This document shows positions 1 through 6,331 of a stretch of 6,331 nt of DNA, in pieces. The position numbers and the translations under genes were made by a program. The notes under the pieces are model-generated. The model saw only the letters and a list, made by a program, of their open reading frames with translations, was not told where the DNA came from and did no database searches. The first letter of the stretch is position 1, and every line of letters begins with the position of its first letter. The DNA comes from an uncultured Erysipelotrichaceae bacterium (GTDB taxonomy: Bacteria; Bacillota_I; Bacilli_A; RFN20; CAG-826), in assembly GCA_900321535.1 (NCBI GenBank), contig ONWJ01000126.1, positions 1 through 6,331 on the forward strand, written 5' to 3'.

Positions 1-350
1 CCGAACTCACTGAAGTCATGTCCAGCGAGTTCTTGCTTCTTGCGAGAACCAAAGGACTTACCCGCGGACAGGCTGTCGTTAGACACGCTTTACGCAACTC
101 GATGGTGCCGATCGTCCCGATGATCATCGCGGAATTCGTCGGCATCTTATCCGGTTCCATGGTCTTGGAGCAAATCTATGGCATCCCAGGCCTTGGGTCT
201 TTATTCGTCACCGCGTTGAATTCCAAAGACTACGCGGTCATCATGGTCGACTCCGCCATCTACACGACGATCGGGCTCTTCGCGACCCTCATCATCGACC
301 TTTCTTATGGCATTGTTGACCCACGTATCAGAATGGGGGCGAGGAAATAG
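1..350 (+). CDS. oppB: Oligopeptide ABC transporter permease OppB, C-terminal part (5' end outside window)
   Basis: This is the C-terminal part of a membrane-spanning subunit of a peptide importer. The open frame runs in from the left edge (first whole codon at base 3), so the ATG at base 18 is internal and not the start. The visible protein begins with the cytoplasmic EAA loop that docks on the ATPase: a Glu-Phe near the start, then ARTKGL, and HALRN about ten residues later. A membrane helix follows, then the family motif EQIYGIPGLGSL, a Lys-Asp-Tyr, a last membrane helix, and the closing motif YGIVDPRIRMG typical of OppB/DppB C-termini. The stop is TAG at 348-350, only 2 nt before oppC. 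The partner is OppC, with which it forms the channel in the cytoplasmic membrane. OppB rather than OppC is inferred from the gene order B-C-D-F and from the IYGIPGLG and DPRIR motifs. DppB-like specificity cannot be excluded. Confidence 0.93.
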   Translation, partial: ELTEVMSSEFLLLARTKGLTRGQAVVRHALRNSMVPIVPMIIAEFVGILSGSMVLEQIYGIPGLGSLFVTALNSKDYAVIMVDSAIYTTIGLFATLIIDLSYGIVDPRIRMGARK

Positions 351-352
351 TT

Positions 353-2419
353 ATGGCTGAACAAAAACTACCTAACGATGAAATCATCACCGCCGAAGAT
401 TTCTCGTTCGTCCAAAAAGACGCTTCCCTTCATGATAAGAAGTTCCAGACGCGCCCAACCACCTTCTTCAAGGACGCGATGAAACGCTTCGTCAAGAACA
501 AATCCTCGGTCGTGGCCGCCGGAATCCTCGCGGTATTGATTCTCATGGCCATCATCGTTCCGATCGCTGATCGCAACGACATCACCACCAACGTCCAAGA
601 AGTCCAATATCTCCCACCGAAATGGTTCAGCGGGAACGCCAATGGATTCATGGATGGCACCAAGCGCGTCACCGACATCGTCTTGGACCCATTTGAAAAA
701 GACAAAGACGGCAACTATGTCGTTCCAAATGATTCTAACTACGTTCAAAACGCGATTATCGGCAACATCGAAGCTTATTCCTCTTATTCTGATTCCTTGA
801 CTCAAGGCGTCAAAAAGTACGGCAAAAACGGCTCCATTGAGATCGCTAACGTAGGTAACACTGACCGTGTCACCCAGGAGTGGTCTACTGATGGCCCAGC
901 CGGAATCTCCTCTCCAGAAGTCACCTTCGCTGACACCGAGACGGTTAGCTTCAGCGCGGTCCTTGACCTAGAAGCCTCTAAAGCCTCTTTGATTGAGAAC
1001 TCAGAGCTTTCTGTCTCTTTAGCCTTTGAAGTCGCAAGTGGTGGCAATACCCAAGAAGTCACACTCGCTGGTCCGCTTATGGTTCAAGATGCGACCGAAG
1101 GCGTGCTTGCTTGCGATGACGTTGTCACCGCGATCAAAAATGACGGCATCGCCGATGCTGACATCAAAGGACGCTTCATTACCTATGTTAACGTCCCAAG
1201 CGAAGCCAAATTCACGACCGAAAAGGTTTATGTGAAATCCTTGACCGCGAAAGCCTCGGCTTCTGATTTATCCAAAGCGAGCTTCTCCAATGCGACCAAA
1301 GCCTTGTCTGACTTAGAAGATAAGGTAGACGGGGCGTATACTCGTTTTGGCCAAGCCAAACTCAACATCCATCGTTCGGAAGTTCTTTACGGTTCGTTCC
1401 GTTACGATTATTACAAAGCTACCTTCGGATCTACCGATGATAACGATCCGAAACCTGTTTTCTCGCAGTGGAGATATTCTTCCTATGATGTTCAACAGTT
1501 CATCGACCGTGGTTGGATGACCTATGAGTGGGGCCATGATACCCAGCTTGGCGTCTTCACCCTCACCGAAGCGGGCAAGACTTATTGCCCGATTCGCTCG
1601 GTCGTCTCCCAGCGTTACGAGGAAGACCCATTCCATCCTGGCGATCCAGAATACGAAATCAAAGAGCTCACCGCGAATGTCAGCTTCTACCGTCATCTTT
1701 ACTATGAAGGCAGAATCGCCGACTGCAAACCGCCGATGTATTTCTTCGGCACGAATGCCCGTGGCTTAGACTTCTTCAAAGTCGTCTTCTCCGGCTTGCT
1801 TGTCTCTCTTGGCTTAGGTTTCCTCTCTGCCGGTATCAACATCATCATCGGTCTCATTTGGGGCGCGATTGCTGGTTATTTCGGCGGTTGGGTCGACCTT
1901 CTCATGGAACGTTTCGTCGAAATCCTCGGCGGTATGCCATGGATCGTCATGATGACCTTGATCGTCTTGCTGACGGGCTCGAATAGCTTCGGCATCTTCT
2001 TGCTTGCCCTTTGCATTACCGGGTGGATTGGAATCTCTGGCACGACCAGAAGCCAGTTCTACCGTTATAAACGCAGAGAATATGTCTTAGCGTCCCGCAC
2101 CTTAGGCGCATCGGATGCAAGACTCATCTTCCGTCATATCTTGCCAAACGCGATCGGCACGATCGTCACCAGCGCGGTCTTGATGATCCCAAGCGTCATC
2201 TTCACCGAAGCCAATATCGCTTACTTATTGCCTGGAACCATGCAGTTATCCGGTTCTTTCGGTGTTACCTTAAGCGATGTTCAGGCGGATTTGACCCTCT
2301 ATCCATACTTAATCGTGTCGGCCTCCATCGTTATGGCCCTCATCATGATTTCCTTCAACCTCTTCGGCAACGGACTTCGTGACGCGTTTAACCCATCATT
2401 GAAAGGAGCGGACGAATAA
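353..2419 (+). CDS. oppC: Oligopeptide ABC transporter permease OppC with large extracytoplasmic insertion
   Basis: Second channel-forming permease of the peptide importer, 688 aa against roughly 300-350 for ordinary OppC. The order is: a cytoplasmic N-terminus (1-50) with the usual basic run before the membrane; TM1 at about 51-72; a long non-membrane region (about 73-460); then the standard permease core from FGTNARGLD (465-473) to the end. The core has several membrane helices, the EAA loop (about 575-599, with ASRTLGAS and HILPN) that contacts the ATPases, and the closing NPSLKG. TM1 is preceded by positive charges, so the extra region should face outside. Its first part (about 155-300) alternates short polar and hydrophobic stretches like a beta-sandwich. 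A Ser/Ala-rich helix-like linker follows (about 300-330), then a Tyr/Trp-rich segment (about 340-455). The start has a GAGG at 341-344, 8 nt upstream, and the N-terminus matches the family pattern. The TAA stop overlaps the oppD ATG by 1 nt. Permease identity is firm; the role of the insertion is unknown. Confidence 0.93.
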   Translation: MAEQKLPNDEIITAEDFSFVQKDASLHDKKFQTRPTTFFKDAMKRFVKNKSSVVAAGILAVLILMAIIVPIADRNDITTNVQEVQYLPPKWFSGNANGFMDGTKRVTDIVLDPFEKDKDGNYVVPNDSNYVQNAIIGNIEAYSSYSDSLTQGVKKYGKNGSIEIANVGNTDRVTQEWSTDGPAGISSPEVTFADTETVSFSAVLDLEASKASLIENSELSVSLAFEVASGGNTQEVTLAGPLMVQDATEGVLACDDVVTAIKNDGIADADIKGRFITYVNVPSEAKFTTEKVYVKSLTAKASASDLSKASFSNATKALSDLEDKVDGAYTRFGQAKLNIHRSEVLYGSFRYDYYKATFGSTDDNDPKPVFSQWRYSSYDVQQFIDRGWMTYEWGHDTQLGVFTLTEAGKTYCPIRSVVSQRYEEDPFHPGDPEYEIKELTANVSFYRHLYYEGRIADCKPPMYFFGTNARGLDFFKVVFSGLLVSLGLGFLSAGINIIIGLIWGAIAGYFGGWVDLLMERFVEILGGMPWIVMMTLIVLLTGSNSFGIFLLALCITGWIGISGTTRSQFYRYKRREYVLASRTLGASDARLIFRHILPNAIGTIVTSAVLMIPSVIFTEANIAYLLPGTMQLSGSFGVTLSDVQADLTLYPYLIVSASIVMALIMISFNLFGNGLRDAFNPSLKGADE

Positions 2420-3942
2420 TGGAATACAAAACCATCGATTATCCATTCTCCGTGGGTGAAGTCCCAGCGGACAAAGAGACCGTTTTAAGCGTTCGCAACC
2501 TTGCGATCAGCTTCAAGACCGAACAAGGATATGTCCACGCGGTGCGCGGCGTTTCCTTCGACCTTTATAAAGAAGAGACCCTTTGCATCGTCGGCGAGTC
2601 CGGCTCTGGCAAATCGGTTACCAACAAAACCATCATGGGCATTCTCCCAAGAAACGCCCACATCGATTCAGGCTCCGTCGTCTATGAAGGCGAGGACCTC
2701 ACCAAAGTCTCTGAAGATGAATTTCATCGTATCAGAGGCGCCAAAATCGGCATGATCTTCCAAGACCCGCTTTCTTCGTTGAACCCGATCATGAAAATCG
2801 GCAAACAAATCACCGAAGAAATGATCATCAACGGGGATCACATGAAGAATTACTATGATTCTTTGATCAACGATGAATTCATCGCCTACAAGAACCAAGT
2901 CCGTCTTCGTGAAATCAATAGAAGCGAATGCAAACACTCCATCAAAGTCATCAAGGGTGAAATCAAAAAGCTTAAAAAAGCCAAGCAAAATGATGAAATC
3001 CCTGCAAAACTTGAACAAATTGCATCCATCAAAGCGGAAACCAGCCGTAAAGACGTCGAGTTATCTGCCAAATTAAAAGAGCTTCGCGTGGCCTTAGCCG
3101 CGAAGTCCAAAGAGGCTAGAAAACTCGTCAAAGCCAAACGCAAAGAGATCAAAGGTCGTCATAACGTCAATCTCAAATCTCTGCTTGGCGAAAAGATGCC
3201 AGCCCGTAAGAAATGGGCGAAGTTCGTGGAAGAGCATCGTCGTTATGTCGGCGAGCTCCGCGTCACCCACAAGGAAGCCAAAGAGCGCGCGCTCAAGGTT
3301 ATGGCGGAAGTCGGTATCCCTAATCCAGAAGTCCGCTTCAACCAGTATCCATTCGAGTTCTCTGGCGGTATGCGTCAACGTATCGTTATCGCGATTGCTT
3401 TGACCGCTGAGCCAGATGTCTTGATCTGCGATGAACCAACGACTGCTTTGGACGTCACCATCCAAGCCCAGATCCTTGAACTCATCAACCGCTTAAAAGC
3501 TACCCACCATATGTCGGTTATCTTCATTACCCACGACCTTGGCGTCGTCGCCAATATGGCGGACCGCGTCGCGGTTATGTATGCGGGTAAGATCGTCGAA
3601 TATGGAACAGCCGCGGATGTCTTCTATTCGCCAGCTCATCCATACACTTGGGCCCTTCTTTCTTCTATCCCAGACGTGGATTCCAAAGAAGAACTTGAAG
3701 CGATTCCAGGTACGCCGCCGAACATGCTCTTCCCGCCAAAGGGCGACGCGTTCGCGGACCGCAGCAAATACGCGATGTCGGTGGACTACAAGAAAGAACC
3801 GCCGATGTTTGAAATCTCTCCGACCCATTACGCGGCGACCTGGCTTTTAGATAGCCGTGCCCCGAAGGCGGAGATGCCACGCATCGTCTCTACCCGTATC
3901 GCGAATTCTTTGAAGAAAGCAAAGGAGGCCAAACATGAGTAA
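2419..3942 (+). CDS. oppD: Oligopeptide ABC transporter ATP-binding protein OppD with helical insertion
   Basis: One of the two cytoplasmic ATPases that drive peptide import; it pairs with OppF below the OppB/OppC channel. All nucleotide-site motifs are present: Walker A GESGSGKS (59-66), Q-loop FQDPLSSLNP (114-123), signature FSGGMRQR (314-321), Walker B LLICDEP-type ending at DEP (338-340), D-loop TTALD (341-345) and the switch His in THDLGVV (His372). The C-terminal oligopeptide-transporter domain follows (SPAHPYTWALLSSIPD, about 404-419, then PGTPP). At 507 aa it exceeds the usual 320-360. The excess is about 140 residues (roughly 141-284) rich in Lys, Glu, Arg and Ala, inserted between the Q-loop and the helices before the signature, and looks like long helices or a coiled-coil hairpin. 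The C-terminal tail lacks the Cys residues found in many OppD/DppD proteins. An AAAGGAG (2402-2408) lies 10 nt before the ATG, which overlaps the oppC stop by 1 nt. OppD rather than DppD follows from gene order and tail resemblance. Confidence 0.95.
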   Translation: MEYKTIDYPFSVGEVPADKETVLSVRNLAISFKTEQGYVHAVRGVSFDLYKEETLCIVGESGSGKSVTNKTIMGILPRNAHIDSGSVVYEGEDLTKVSEDEFHRIRGAKIGMIFQDPLSSLNPIMKIGKQITEEMIINGDHMKNYYDSLINDEFIAYKNQVRLREINRSECKHSIKVIKGEIKKLKKAKQNDEIPAKLEQIASIKAETSRKDVELSAKLKELRVALAAKSKEARKLVKAKRKEIKGRHNVNLKSLLGEKMPARKKWAKFVEEHRRYVGELRVTHKEAKERALKVMAEVGIPNPEVRFNQYPFEFSGGMRQRIVIAIALTAEPDVLICDEPTTALDVTIQAQILELINRLKATHHMSVIFITHDLGVVANMADRVAVMYAGKIVEYGTAADVFYSPAHPYTWALLSSIPDVDSKEELEAIPGTPPNMLFPPKGDAFADRSKYAMSVDYKKEPPMFEISPTHYAATWLLDSRAPKAEMPRIVSTRIANSLKKAKEAKHE

Positions 3943-5491
3943 CGAAGCAAATGTCACACAAGAACTCGAGCTTATCCATGACCTCATTGCCAAAAAGAAA
4001 GCGTTAGACTTCTCTAGCGCGACCCTTAAGGACCTCGAGCAAGACCTTCTTGCCCACCGAGAAATCCTCTCTCATTTCGTCGTTTGCCGTCATGACCTGA
4101 AAGCGGTGAAAGAAGAAGTACTCTTCTGCAAAGCCGATTATTCTGTTCTCTTACAAGAGGCGAAAAAACGTAAAAGGGCTGCAAAACTAGGCTTAAAAGA
4201 AGCTCCCTCTATCGCAGATGATGCCTTCTCCAAGGCCTTAGAAGAGTATCGCGAGGATTATTCCAACGCGAAATTCTCCAAAGATATGTTCGGTGTCACC
4301 TTCGATGAATCGTTGGTTCAATCCAACACCATCCTCTCGGTCCGTCACCTGAAGCAATTCTTCGGAACCGGAGAAAACAAGACCAAAGCCGTCCATGATG
4401 TCTCCTTCGATATCAAAGAAGGCGAATGCTTCGGCTTGGTTGGCGAATCTGGCTGTGGCAAAACCACGACCGGACGTACTGTCATCGGTTTATATGAACC
4501 CACCAGCGGCGCGATTTATTACAAAGGATTCCGTATTGCTGCTGGGGATCGTTGGAACCGTAAGGAAATCAAGTGGAGCAGAATCCACGCTAAAGAGAAA
4601 ATCCGTGATCTCACCGAGCAATATCGTTCGGATGTTTCCGATACCTCTTCTCCAGAAGAACTCGAGAAACTCAAAAACGATTATGAAGCGGCGGTGAAAA
4701 AGATTCAGGACGATCTTGCCACGCTCATCGATGAGCAACGCGCCATCATCAAGAAGATCGCTTATGATAACAAGCATTCTTCCAGAAGGCTCCGCAACGA
4801 GATTCAGATGATCTTCCAAGACCCGATCGACTCTCTTGATCCTCGTATGACGGTCGAAGACATTATCACCGAAGGTCTACGCATCCAAGGCTCTTATAAT
4901 CATGAAGAGAATCGGAAAGCGGTGGAAGAATCCTTGAAAAAGGTCGGTTTGATTCCTGAATACGCTTCCCGTTATCCACACGAATTCTCGGGTGGTCAAC
5001 GTCAACGTATCGGCATTGCCCGTGCGATGGTCATGAAACCAAAGCTCTTGATCTGCGATGAGCCGATTTCGGCGTTGGATGTTTCTATCCGCGCGCAGGT
5101 CCTGAACCTTCTGAACAAGTTGAAACAAGAAATGGGCTTGACCATGATCTTCATCGCCCATGACCTTTCCGTCGTTAAGTATTTCTGCGATAGAATCGCG
5201 GTTATGTACTTCGGCAATATGGTTGAGCTTGCAACTTCTGATGAGCTTTTCGCCCATCCGCTTCATCCTTATACCAAAGCGCTTCTTTCCGCGATTCCAA
5301 AGCCGGACCCACTGTCTGAGAAGAAGCGCATCCGCACTGTCTATAATCCTGCGGTAGTCCATGATTACACGCATGAAAAGCCGTCATTCCGCGAGATTCT
5401 TCCTGGCCACTTCGTCCTTTGCAACAGCAAAGAAGAAGAGGAATACAAGAAGGAAATCGCTGCTCTTGACGAAAAGAAAGGAGGCGAATGA
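3935..5491 (+). CDS. oppF: Oligopeptide ABC transporter ATP-binding protein OppF with N-terminal extension and insertion
   Basis: Second cytoplasmic ATPase of the importer, partner of OppD. Motifs: Walker [10 protein letters not shown] (170-178), Q-loop [11 protein letters not shown] (294-304), signature FSGGQRQR (351-358), Walker B LLICDEP (371-377), D-loop SALD (379-382), switch His409 in FIAHDLSVV, then [15 protein letters not shown] (441-455). The tail with HDYTHEKPS and LPGHFV resembles, from memory, AmiF/OppF of Bacillota. The protein is 518 aa where about 310-330 is usual. The excess lies in two places. Residues 1-131 precede the first beta strand of the ABC domain and are mostly charged helix. 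Residues about 198-287 lie between Walker A and the Q-loop and are again charged and helix-like. The start is well supported: AAAGGAGG (3921-3928) sits 6 nt upstream, and the ATG overlaps the end of oppD by 8 nt, so translation is probably coupled. The extension is therefore genuine unless an internal start is used. The stop is TGA. Confidence 0.95.
   Translation: MSNEANVTQELELIHDLIAKKKALDFSSATLKDLEQDLLAHREILSHFVVCRHDLKAVKEEVLFCKADYSVLLQEAKKRKRAAKLGLKEAPSIADDAFSKALEEYREDYSNAKFSKDMFGVTFDESLVQSNTILSVRHLKQFFGTGENKTKAVHDVSFDIKEGECFGLVGESGCGKTTTGRTVIGLYEPTSGAIYYKGFRIAAGDRWNRKEIKWSRIHAKEKIRDLTEQYRSDVSDTSSPEELEKLKNDYEAAVKKIQDDLATLIDEQRAIIKKIAYDNKHSSRRLRNEIQMIFQDPIDSLDPRMTVEDIITEGLRIQGSYNHEENRKAVEESLKKVGLIPEYASRYPHEFSGGQRQRIGIARAMVMKPKLLICDEPISALDVSIRAQVLNLLNKLKQEMGLTMIFIAHDLSVVKYFCDRIAVMYFGNMVELATSDELFAHPLHPYTKALLSAIPKPDPLSEKKRIRTVYNPAVVHDYTHEKPSFREILPGHFVLCNSKEEEEYKKEIAALDEKKGGE
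5477..5484 (+). promoter_or_regulatory. Shine-Dalgarno site that decides the start of the last gene
   Basis: AAAGGAGG, a near-perfect match to the 16S rRNA 3' end, lies inside the last codons of oppF. Two in-frame ATGs follow (5488 and 5494, reading ATGATCATG). The gap is 3 nt to the first and 9 nt to the second. The other genes in this operon use gaps of 6 to 10 nt, so the second ATG is the better start. The first ATG would give a 4-nt ATGA overlap with oppF, which is also a common coupling arrangement, so the choice is not certain. Confidence 0.7.
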
Positions 5492-5493
5492 TC

Positions 5494-6240
5494 ATGCAAG
5501 AAAAAACGCGCATTAAGACCAAACGTCTCTCCATCATCTTCTTATCGGTGATGATCTTTCTCGTCTTGATGTTCTTCTTGAACCAGATGTTGGCTCACCT
5601 CGATCCTGCAAAATACAACTACATGATCGAGCGTTTGACTTCTGATATCCCAGTCGATGCTTATCTGCACACCACTGAGAATATCATCTCCCTAGTTTGG
5701 ATGAGCTTACTTGCTGTCTATCTCATCGTGTTCTTGGTGTTCGTCATTGTCAGCAAGAACTCCATGCACTTGGTCCTGTTATTGATTGGCAACTGCTTGT
5801 TTGCAGGTTACACGCTTACCCGTGTGATCTTCTGCTTCAGTGCCGGTTCAACCTCTATCATCGTCGGTATCTTCTACTTGATTGCCTTCTTAGCCGATCT
5901 AGTGATGTTCTATGGCATCTTAAGACGTAGCTTAGATGGTGATGCGTTGCGATTCTATTATGTTGCGGCGATCATCTGCTTCGCTGCCTACTTCTTCGCT
6001 TCCGCGACCAAGTCCAGCTACTCCTTGCTCAACGCCTTTGGACATATGGCCACCATCATCGATGACCAAGAGACGATGGCGAGCCACACCGTGCTTGATG
6101 TCGTGTTCTGGGGAGGCTACGCGACGACGAGGTTATTCGCTCTTACCTTCGCGTTCATTCTCTTCGGAAATATGAACTTCACCTTCCGCCCAGAAGTGGT
6201 GCTCGAGGAAGAACAAAAACCTGTTGAAACTCAAAATTAA
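5494..6240 (+). CDS. Multi-pass membrane protein of unknown function, last gene of the opp operon
   Basis: I do not recognise this family. The protein is 248 aa (250 if the ATG at 5488 is used) and very hydrophobic. About six membrane helices can be seen, at roughly 12-32, 60-86, 92-115, 120-143, 151-170 and 201-225. The N-terminus (EKTRIKTKR) and the short loop with Arg144-Arg145 are basic, which places both ends in the cytoplasm. That leaves outer loops at about 33-59 and 171-200, and an acidic, Pro-containing C-terminal tail. Arg residues lie within or at the edge of two helices (about 110 and 213), unusual enough to suggest a functional or packing role. There are no permease EAA loop, ATPase motifs, lipobox or recognisable catalytic motif. 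It lies 2 nt after the oppF stop, has a strong ribosome site and is followed directly by the terminator, so it is expressed with the transporter. A role in the importer or in envelope function is only inferred from position. Confidence 0.85.
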   Translation: MQEKTRIKTKRLSIIFLSVMIFLVLMFFLNQMLAHLDPAKYNYMIERLTSDIPVDAYLHTTENIISLVWMSLLAVYLIVFLVFVIVSKNSMHLVLLLIGNCLFAGYTLTRVIFCFSAGSTSIIVGIFYLIAFLADLVMFYGILRRSLDGDALRFYYVAAIICFAAYFFASATKSSYSLLNAFGHMATIIDDQETMASHTVLDVVFWGGYATTRLFALTFAFILFGNMNFTFRPEVVLEEEQKPVETQN

Positions 6241-6248
6241 TTGAGTTT
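6227..6248. repeat. Short inverted repeat spanning the last stop codon
   Basis: AAACTCAA (6227-6234) and TTGAGTTT (6241-6248) are perfect 8-nt inverted complements around a 6-nt loop, AATTAA, that contains the TAA stop of the membrane-protein gene. It could form a weak, AT-rich hairpin in the mRNA just upstream of the terminator. It may protect the 3' end or have no function; with only two G/C pairs in the stem it is not a convincing terminator. Confidence 0.45.
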
Positions 6249-6274
6249 TGCAAAGATTTCCAAATATTTGAACT

Positions 6275-6305
6275 AAAAGAAGCGGGATTTCCTGCTTCTT
6301 TTTTT
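6275..6305 (+). terminator. Intrinsic (rho-independent) terminator of the opp operon
   Basis: The stem arms are AAGAAGCGGG (6277-6286) and CCTGCTTCTT (6291-6300), which pair over 10 positions (one G-U) around the loop ATTT. Two more A-T pairs extend the base. The run of T from 6299 to 6305 directly follows the 3' arm. It begins 34 nt after the stop of the last gene and closes the transcript carrying oppB to the membrane-protein gene. On the opposite strand the A-run and the same hairpin would give a weaker T-tract (only TTTT), so it might act to a lesser degree for a convergent gene beyond the window. Confidence 0.92.
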
Positions 6306-6331
6306 CAAGGACTTTGGAAGTTTAACTCCCC

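Noticed and set aside
18..350. A complete 110-aa small membrane protein starting at base 18
   Set aside because: The frame is open upstream to the window edge and the ATG lies at the EAA loop of a permease, so it is the C-terminal fragment of OppB and not a separate gene.
368..805. 145-codon open frame on the minus strand within oppC
   Set aside because: It overlaps TM1 and the following region of OppC on the opposite strand, with no recognisable protein pattern and no neighbouring minus-strand gene. It is best explained as a shadow.
2839..3270. Fusion or frameshift artefact inside oppD
   Set aside because: The frame stays open, codon use looks like that of the flanks, and all motifs on both sides are intact and in order, so it reads as a true insertion.
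4877..5374. 165-codon open frame on the minus strand within oppF
   Set aside because: It lies wholly opposite the conserved signature, Walker B and C-terminal domain of OppF. The translation has no family features, so it is a shadow of the coding strand.
6258..6319. TTCCAAA and TTTGGAA flanking the terminator as a possible element boundary
   Set aside because: It is only a 7-nt match at wide spacing in AT-rich sequence, without a target duplication or transposase. It is likely chance.

Overview
The window holds the 3' part of an oligopeptide (Opp/Ami-type) ABC importer operon. All genes lie on the + strand and are packed end to end: the C-terminus of permease OppB (1-350), permease OppC (353-2419), ATPase OppD (2419-3942), ATPase OppF (3935-5491) and a multi-pass membrane protein of unknown function (5494-6240). 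A strong intrinsic terminator follows at 6275-6305. No substrate-binding protein (OppA), RNA gene, mobile element, CRISPR array or promoter is visible. The operon start and the rest of oppB lie upstream of the window. No gene-free stretch exceeds about 90 bases.

The organism is probably a Bacillota (Firmicutes) member of moderate GC, plausibly in the Bacilli/Erysipelotrichia/Mollicutes-related branch. This is inference from three things. The Shine-Dalgarno sites are strong (AAAGGAGG). The C-terminal tails of OppD and OppF resemble those I recall from streptococcal/lactococcal Ami/Opp ATPases. Both ATPases carry extra charged helical segments, reminiscent of the enlarged OppD/OppF of mollicutes. 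TGA is a real stop here (end of oppF) and tryptophan is TGG, so the mycoplasma genetic code does not apply.

OppB and OppC would form the membrane channel, and OppD and OppF the two cytoplasmic motor subunits that import peptides captured by an OppA encoded elsewhere. Gene junctions are 2 nt apart or overlap by 1 or 8 nt, implying one transcript and translational coupling. The last gene is separated from oppF by only 2 nt (or overlaps it by 4 nt, depending on the start). It shares the terminator, so it is transcribed with the transporter, but it has no recognisable family.

The most unusual aspect is that three consecutive subunits are enlarged beyond the canonical family. OppC has about 390 extra residues between its first membrane helix and its permease core, predicted to be outside the cell. 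OppD has about 140 residues of Lys/Glu-rich helix inserted after the Q-loop. OppF has an N-terminal extension of about 130 residues plus an insertion of about 90 residues between Walker A and the Q-loop. All ATPase catalytic motifs are nevertheless intact, so this looks like a working importer with added external and cytoplasmic modules. These modules are the part most worth following up.
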